From NCBI GenBank assembly GCA_009777095.1, contig WRMN01000005.1:1-64000 (forward strand): DNA of 64,000 bases, in the 5' to 3' direction. The notes beneath the pieces were generated by a model. It ran no database searches, was not told where the DNA came from, and saw nothing but the letters and a program-made list of their open reading frames with translations. This DNA comes from Bacteroidales bacterium. GTDB lineage: Bacteria; Bacteroidota; Bacteroidia; Bacteroidales; UBA932. Below are positions 58,767-64,000 of this stretch, piece by piece. How positions within the stretch are numbered: position 1 is the first letter of the stretch; the number at the start of each line of letters is the position of its first letter. The translations under genes and the position numbers were made by a program.

Positions 58767-60293
58767 ATGAACCCACTGCAAATACTTAATCCTCATTTTC
58801 TTATTTACAGCGATGAGCTGTTTACGATAGACGTTCTTGGCGGGATAGACCTGCTGCAGATGGAAAGAATGATCTGTACCCTGCGGATAACACACAAAAA
58901 CTATCCGCCGATGCGCACTACCCTTGATTTGTACAGCGACAGCCAAACCGACAGACTCATTCGCAGGCTCTGCGACAAATACGGCTTGACGCTCGTAGAA
59001 AGCGCTAAATCCGTACATGCCTGTATCTGCCAGCTGGAAAGCTACAGACTGGAACGGCTGCGCTACCCGCAGGGCGAGCAGGAAGATACTTTTGAGATGA
59101 GCGAAGAAGAACGGCAGGCAGCAAAAAAGTATTTATCACATAAAAACCTGATTGCCAACCTGAAAAATGATTTGGAAAAAATCGGGATTTTGGGCGAGGA
59201 AGACAACGCTTTGATTTTGTTTTTGGCCATGGCAAGCCACAAAAGCGACAGCCCTTTTTCCGTTCTCTGCCTTTCCGAAAGCGGCATCGGTAAAAGCTAT
59301 CTGCTGCAAAAATTATCGGAATGCATGCCGAAAAACACCTTTTCCTTTCACACCCAAATAAGCGAAAACGCCCTTTATTACTTCGACAGCAGGCAGATTG
59401 ACGGCAAAATCCTGTTTATTGAAGACTTGGAATGGACAAACGCAATGCTGATGCCGCTGGCTACGCTGCAAACACAGGGCAGACTGATAAAAACCCGTGC
59501 CACCAAAGACAAAGACGGAATGCTGCACAGTACCACCTTTGAAGTGGCGGCAAAACTCTGTTTAATTGCCTGCGCCTGTTCCGAAAAGAACTGTGAACAG
59601 TTGAGCCTGCCCTTTTTGTGCCTGCACCTGAACCACAGCAGCGCACAGGATACTAACGTTATGGAATATCAAAAGAAAATCAGGGCGGGTTTGATTAACC
59701 AAACAGAAATAAGCCAAATACAGCGGCGTTTGCAGTGTGTAATTGCAAGCCTGAAAAACACAGGCATTATCAACCCTTTTGCAACACTTATTCACCTGCC
59801 CGATGACGTTCCGCACCCAAGAAAAACGCTTTTACTGCTACTTAATTTCATTGATGCTATTACCTTTTTCCGCCAGTACCAAAGAGAAGAAACCGCCGAC
59901 CCGAACACCGGCGAGGTGATGATAAAAACCCGACCCGAAGACATAGAACTGGCTTTTACCTTACTGAAAAGTTCCCTGCTGCGCCGGGTCGATGAGTTGA
60001 GTATAGCGGTGCAGGGTTTTTACGCCTGGCTGCAACAGTATTTAAACAGGGCGCAAACAAACCTGTTTACCGCCTTTGACCTGCGCAGGGAAAAACGCAT
60101 ACACCCGCGAACCCTGAACCGCTATCTGCAGGAGCTTTGCCTGTTCCACTGCATACAAATCACCGGCGGGAACAGGTACCGGGAGGGCTACCGGTACAGG
60201 ATTACCGGCCTGAACGAAGGCAATAACCTGAGCGAAAGCATGGAAAGCGCTGTAAAGCAAACGCTTGATAAAATAAAAAGCGAAATTCAGTAG
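58767..60293 (+). CDS. AAA+-like ATPase with C-terminal winged-helix-like region
   Basis: Walker A-like SESGIGKSYLLQKL, Walker B-like GKILFIEDLEW; C-terminal RREKRIHPRTLNRYLQELCLFHCIQITGGNRYREGYRYRI. Confidence 0.7.
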   Translation: MNPLQILNPHFLIYSDELFTIDVLGGIDLLQMERMICTLRITHKNYPPMRTTLDLYSDSQTDRLIRRLCDKYGLTLVESAKSVHACICQLESYRLERLRYPQGEQEDTFEMSEEERQAAKKYLSHKNLIANLKNDLEKIGILGEEDNALILFLAMASHKSDSPFSVLCLSESGIGKSYLLQKLSECMPKNTFSFHTQISENALYYFDSRQIDGKILFIEDLEWTNAMLMPLATLQTQGRLIKTRATKDKDGMLHSTTFEVAAKLCLIACACSEKNCEQLSLPFLCLHLNHSSAQDTNVMEYQKKIRAGLINQTEISQIQRRLQCVIASLKNTGIINPFATLIHLPDDVPHPRKTLLLLLNFIDAITFFRQYQREETADPNTGEVMIKTRPEDIELAFTLLKSSLLRRVDELSIAVQGFYAWLQQYLNRAQTNLFTAFDLRREKRIHPRTLNRYLQELCLFHCIQITGGNRYREGYRYRITGLNEGNNLSESMESAVKQTLDKIKSEIQ

Positions 60294-60359
60294 GACAGTA
60301 GGACAAACCCCACTGTCCGACTCTCAAAGCCCCGCCGGCAAAGGGATAAGCAGTAGGAC
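60289..60359. repeat. AGTAGGAC repeats and inverted GGACAGT/ACTGTCC
   Basis: AGTAGGAC at 60289, 60297 and 60352; GGACAGT 60293-60299 with ACTGTCC 60312-60318. Confidence 0.85.
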
Positions 60360-60391
60360 GACACAAAACAGAAAAATCAGGAATTAAAAAT

Positions 60392-61330
60392 ATGGATAAG
60401 GCAGGATTTATGCACTATTTAGAAAGTAAAGAGCTTACTGTAAACTATATAGCTCGATGTACAAGGCTGGCAGAGCGCTTTTTTAAGCAAGCTGAAAAGG
60501 AAGACATACAGGTAATCAAAGCCGATATTTTAAAGTACCTGGAAGCTCTGAACAGAAAAGGGCTGCAAAACATATCACGCTATCGTTCGCTCTCTGCGCT
60601 AAATCATTACTTCAGTTTCCTTTACGGCGCGGGATTAATCGACAAAAACCCCTGTCTGCTGCTTAAAATACGCGGAATAAAAAGAAAAATACTGTACAAA
60701 ACTTACAGCCCCGAAGAACTTGAGGCGCTTTTTGATAATTATTACCAGTACTTTGTACGCAGCCATGATGAGAGTTGCCTGCCCGAAAATCATCGAAAAT
60801 CATCGGCTTTGAAAAAGTACAGAAACGCCGTGATAGTAAGTATTTTAATCTTTCAGGGGGCAATATCGGGCGAAATAGAAGGAATAGAAGTGAACGATAT
60901 GGATTTAATGAAAGCGACTGTTAAAATACGGGGCGGACGGCGCAGCAACGGGAGAACGCTGCCGCTCAAAGCCGCCCAAATCGGTTTAATGATGCACTAT
61001 TTGCAGAACATACGTCCGCAGCTGATGGAATACCGAACAGGGGAGACCGACAGGCTGGTTTTTCCTTTGTTCGGCAACAAAAATAACGCCGATAAGGATA
61101 ATATTTTAAATGTAACAGGAATGATTGCCAAACAGTTAAAAACCATTGACAAGCAATTTTTAAATTTTAAACAGCTGCGGGCTTCGGTCATTAGCTTTTG
61201 GATAAAGACGCAGGGATTACGCAAAGCCCAGTACATGGCCGGGCATCGTTACGTCAGCAGTACAGAGAATTACTTATCCAATAATTTAGAGGACTTAACA
61301 GAGGAGATTAACAAATTACACCCGTTTTAA
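60392..61330 (+). CDS. Tyrosine recombinase-like protein with degenerate catalytic residues
   Basis: SAM-like N-terminal domain; QGAISGEIEGIEVNDMD where GLRxSE is expected, FKQLRASVISFW where HxLRH is expected; AGHRYVSSTENYLSNN retained. Confidence 0.85.
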   Translation: MDKAGFMHYLESKELTVNYIARCTRLAERFFKQAEKEDIQVIKADILKYLEALNRKGLQNISRYRSLSALNHYFSFLYGAGLIDKNPCLLLKIRGIKRKILYKTYSPEELEALFDNYYQYFVRSHDESCLPENHRKSSALKKYRNAVIVSILIFQGAISGEIEGIEVNDMDLMKATVKIRGGRRSNGRTLPLKAAQIGLMMHYLQNIRPQLMEYRTGETDRLVFPLFGNKNNADKDNILNVTGMIAKQLKTIDKQFLNFKQLRASVISFWIKTQGLRKAQYMAGHRYVSSTENYLSNNLEDLTEEINKLHPF

Positions 61331-62238
61331 TGAATAAAGGATACAGAACAGTTGCAGCCGAATATGCTGTATGGCTTGATACGCTTGGTTACTCCGAGGG
61401 CTTGCGCTATGGCTGTAACTCAGCCCTGAAGCTGTTTTTGGAATGGCTGGAAGACAACCGGCTGCAAAGCATAAATCAACTGAGGGATAAACATATAAAC
61501 GATTATCGTCAGTATTTGGAAACGCGCCGGCACCTGCGCATCAAAGGCCGTTTGCTGAGCGTTGCTCACTTAAACCGAAATTATTTTGCCATTGATAAAC
61601 TGTTGGAGTTCCTGCACCAGTACGGTGTGGAAAAGGTCCCGGTGCCTGCCAACCGCCGTATAAAAATGGATAAGCAGGAGCGGATAGGAAAAATAGAAGT
61701 TCTTACACAGCAGGAAATAAAAACGCTGTACAGGGGCATACCGAACACCTATCAAAAAAAACTGTCCTTTGAAGAACGGCAAGCCAAACAGTACGAGTTA
61801 AAACTGATTTTTGCCCTCTTTTACGGCTGCGGCTTACGGCGTTCCGAAGGCTACAGGCTGCAGCTGCAGGACGTTGATTTTGATAAAAAAACCGTGTTTG
61901 TAAGGCAGGGAAAGAACTACAAAGACCGCACTGTTCCGATGAGTGCGGGCGTTTACGAAGCATTGCAGGATTACGTTTACAACTTCCGGCACCAGCTGAA
62001 ACTAAAACACAATCGTTTATTTATCAGCGATATACACATGCTGCGGTTGCGCCTTAAATACCTGCAGAACAGTTGCAAAGACACGAATATACAGGCTAAA
62101 GTCATCACCCTGCACACGCTTCGCCATTCTATTGCGACCCATCTGCTGCAAAACGGCATGAGCATCGAAAACATCGCCCTGTTTTTAGGGCATAACAGCC
62201 TTGACAGCACACAGATTTACACGCATTTAGTCAATTAG
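61330..62238 (+). CDS. Tyrosine recombinase with intact catalytic residues
   Basis: YGCGLRRSEGYRLQLQDVDF, RQGKNYKDRTVPM, LHTLRHSIATHLLQNG, FLGHNSLDSTQIYTHL; 1-nt overlap with the upstream gene (TAATG). Confidence 0.95.
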   Translation: MNKGYRTVAAEYAVWLDTLGYSEGLRYGCNSALKLFLEWLEDNRLQSINQLRDKHINDYRQYLETRRHLRIKGRLLSVAHLNRNYFAIDKLLEFLHQYGVEKVPVPANRRIKMDKQERIGKIEVLTQQEIKTLYRGIPNTYQKKLSFEERQAKQYELKLIFALFYGCGLRRSEGYRLQLQDVDFDKKTVFVRQGKNYKDRTVPMSAGVYEALQDYVYNFRHQLKLKHNRLFISDIHMLRLRLKYLQNSCKDTNIQAKVITLHTLRHSIATHLLQNGMSIENIALFLGHNSLDSTQIYTHLVN

Positions 62239-62263
62239 AGGCAGAGATTGAGAATTTTAAAAG

Positions 62264-62288
62264 GAGGACTTAAAAATCCTCTTTTTTT
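62264..62288 (+). terminator. Rho-independent terminator after the recombinases
   Basis: GAGGA-cttaaaaa-TCCTC followed by TTTTTTT. Confidence 0.7.
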
Positions 62289-62313
62289 GTGCTTGTATCT
62301 GAATATTTTTTAG

Positions 62314-62321
62314 TAATTTTG
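62314..62321 (+). promoter_or_regulatory. Promoter -7 TAATTTTG (TTG at 62293-62295)
   Basis: TAnnTTTG with TTG about 18 bp upstream, just before the orphan tip gene. Confidence 0.55.
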
Positions 62322-62343
62322 CAGTGGTAAATCTCTGTAAAAA

Positions 62344-63333
62344 ATGGGCTGCGTTAAACTGCACATATTGGACGAACAGTATAAAAGACCTGAGTTCAAG
62401 GTAAGTTACATTAAAAAAGAACTGACCTCGAATTTTTGTGATAAAAACGCACGTAGTTCCTCACTCTTCGGAGCGCCTATTGCCGCTTTGAGTTGGAGCA
62501 ACCAGACGCAGAATAAAAACCGCTATCTCAGGGAAGGAAAGGAATATGTGAGCGACCATGGGTGGAATAAATATGATTACCACGCCAGAGCATTTTGTTC
62601 GTGGAGTATACACCCTCTACAACTTGACCCGATGGCGGAAATGTTTTATCATTTATCGCCGTATGCGTTGTGGGCAAACAATCCAGTCAATGCAATTGAC
62701 CCCGATGGGCGAGTTGTTTGGGTTCTTCCTCTAATTCCTGCTATAAAAAGTTTACTTATAGCTACAGGTATTACAACAACCGCTTATGTGGCACATAAAG
62801 CCGCGAGAGATGCTAATATTGGACAGGCTATTAGTGGCGCTCTCAGAGATGCAGGTAATGCCATAGGGGAAGTGTTTTCCTCTCCAAACTCTGTTGCTAC
62901 GTCAAGAGTAGAAGAGGGTCGTGTAGCCGCAGATAATACGCAGGTACAGACACGGATACCTCTCTCAGATGTTGTTGTAAAAGAAAATAGAGCAGCTACT
63001 CGAGAGCAAAAGAACAATCAACAAAGAGATGATAGAATAAAGCAAGGGAAAGCAGATGAGGCGCGGGGAAATGTACAAAACGCGGCGGATAACAGTGGTT
63101 ATGGGCAACGCCCACCTGGTGGCGATCCAGAACCTAAAAATAAAGTTGTGACGACAATTGGAAAGATAACACTTGGAGGAGGGGTATCAGCTCTAGGAAT
63201 TTATCAAATTTTTGGAAATAGTGATATACAGCAGGTACAAGAACAAATGCAACAACAACAGCAACAACAGCAACAAGAACAACAGCAACAACAAAGCCTA
63301 TGGGAACGTTTGAAATCCTTATTTACAGATTAA
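62344..63333 (+). CDS. Orphan RHS C-terminal tip cassette with membrane-active-like toxin region and polyQ tail
   Basis: MGCVKLHILDEQYKRPEFKVSYIKKEL... then FGAPIAALSWSNQTQNKNRYLREGKEYVSDHGWNKYDYHARAF...LDPMAEMFYHLSPYALWANNPVNAIDPDGR; two hydrophobic segments; QQQQQQQQQEQQQQQSLWERLKSLFTD. Confidence 0.85.
   Translation: MGCVKLHILDEQYKRPEFKVSYIKKELTSNFCDKNARSSSLFGAPIAALSWSNQTQNKNRYLREGKEYVSDHGWNKYDYHARAFCSWSIHPLQLDPMAEMFYHLSPYALWANNPVNAIDPDGRVVWVLPLIPAIKSLLIATGITTTAYVAHKAARDANIGQAISGALRDAGNAIGEVFSSPNSVATSRVEEGRVAADNTQVQTRIPLSDVVVKENRAATREQKNNQQRDDRIKQGKADEARGNVQNAADNSGYGQRPPGGDPEPKNKVVTTIGKITLGGGVSALGIYQIFGNSDIQQVQEQMQQQQQQQQQEQQQQQSLWERLKSLFTD
62467..62576 (+). repeat. 110-bp direct repeat, copy B
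   Basis: Near identical to 55843-55952, in the same codon phase. Confidence 0.95.
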
Positions 63334-63334
63334 T

Positions 63335-63535
63335 ATGAAATATCTTAGATTTCTAAATAAATTAAGCGATGTGTTGATTATTCCTACGGCAATTGGGGGA
63401 GCGTGTATTGTAATATTTAAAGACACATTAAACACTTTAAAATACGCGCAGGCCTTGCGATTCTTAGTCGTTATGATGGGCATAATTATTGTTGTAGGAG
63501 CTTTAGTGAAAAATAAAAATGAAAAAAATAATTAA
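63335..63535 (+). CDS. Small membrane protein, candidate immunity protein (copy 1)
   Basis: MKYLRFLNKLSDVLIIPTAIGGACIVIFKDTLNTLKYAQALRFLVVMMGIIIVVG; two TM helices; starts 1 nt after the toxin stop. Confidence 0.65.
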   Translation: MKYLRFLNKLSDVLIIPTAIGGACIVIFKDTLNTLKYAQALRFLVVMMGIIIVVGALVKNKNEKNN

Positions 63536-63728
63536 TTTTATATTGTATAATACTTATAGTATTTTACTGTGTATCTTTTCGATATATTTGCTAATTTATG
63601 GTTTTTGTGGATTTGATAAATTAGCTCCGATTTACACCTATTTATTAGTTTTATTATTAGGCATGATAATCGGGTTTGGCCTTCACAGAAAGGTTAGTCA
63701 GTTACTATATCGTATGAATAACAAGTGA
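63519..63728 (+). CDS. Small membrane protein, second immunity-like ORF
   Basis: 69 aa, two TM helices; overlaps the previous ORF by 17 bp. Confidence 0.55.
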   Translation: MKKIINFILYNTYSILLCIFSIYLLIYGFCGFDKLAPIYTYLLVLLLGMIIGFGLHRKVSQLLYRMNNK

Positions 63729-63835
63729 GTATTTGCAAAAACAACAGCAACAACAACAAGAGTTACAGCAGCAACAAGAACAACAGCAAAAACAAAGCCT
63801 ATGAGAACGTTTGAAATCCTTATTTACAGATTAAT
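63729..63835 (+). pseudogene. Relic of RHS toxin polyQ tail
   Basis: EYLQKQQQQQQELQQQQEQQQKQSL*, with TGG to TGA versus the copy at 63300; acaaagcctatgRgaacgtttgaaatccttatttacagattaatatgaaat duplicated (63291-63341 and 63792-63842, one mismatch). Confidence 0.85.
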
Positions 63836-64000
63836 ATGAAATTTTTTAAAATCTTAAAAAAAATAAGTAATGTGCTATTTATACCTACATTAATTGGAGC
63901 AGTTTGCTTATTGATATTTAAAGGTGAGTTAAATACTCTTAAATATGCACAAACAATACGATACTTATTCGTTGTCGTATGCATCATTACTTTAATCGGA
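63836..64000 (+). CDS. Small membrane protein, paralog of 63335-63535 (truncated by window edge)
   Basis: MKFFKILKKISNVLFIPTLIGAVCLLIFKGELNTLKYAQTIRYLFVVVCIITLIG aligns with copy 1. Confidence 0.7.
   Translation, partial: MKFFKILKKISNVLFIPTLIGAVCLLIFKGELNTLKYAQTIRYLFVVVCIITLIG

Larger units (their letters stand above)
57300..62290. mobile_element. Candidate tyrosine-recombinase element between RHS cassettes; boundaries unresolved
   Basis: XRE regulator, AAA+-like ATPase and two tyrosine recombinases between an RHS gene and a displaced RHS tip. Confidence 0.55.

Overview
The window is a Bacteroidota-type chromosome segment, judged by TAnnTTTG promoter -7 motifs, the atpD-C-x-B-E-F-H-A-G operon order, a gliding/T9SS-type C-terminal domain and DUF4837/DUF4293-like proteins. 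Positions 1-49.1 kb are mostly housekeeping: folE, a KamA-like radical SAM protein, cmk, an NtrC-type regulator without a C-terminal HTH, era, an rsuA/rluB-type pseudouridine synthase with a repeat-built N-terminus, an exported TldD/TldE-like pair, tRNA-Gln(CTG), a LOG-family protein, a lone sdhC, rseP, dxr, an M23 peptidase, the complete ATP synthase operon, pyrE, cutC, a YebC-family gene, recF, a dus gene, a 2933-aa secreted protein with 22 tandem 258-bp Ig-like repeats, and a GH3-family protein. The accessory region is 49.4-64 kb: a two-gene exported RHS/YD-repeat locus with a variable toxin-like tip and candidate immunity gene, then a module of divergent XRE regulator, AAA+-like ATPase and two tandem tyrosine recombinases (one apparently degenerate), then a displaced RHS tip cassette with tandem small membrane (immunity-like) genes and a polyQ toxin-tail relic. 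A 110-bp near-identical segment (4 mismatches by eye) lies in the same reading frame in the full RHS gene and in the orphan tip, flanking the recombinase module. The main hypothesis is a recombinase-associated RHS tip-exchange locus. Functional assignments come from motif recognition by eye; no database search was run.
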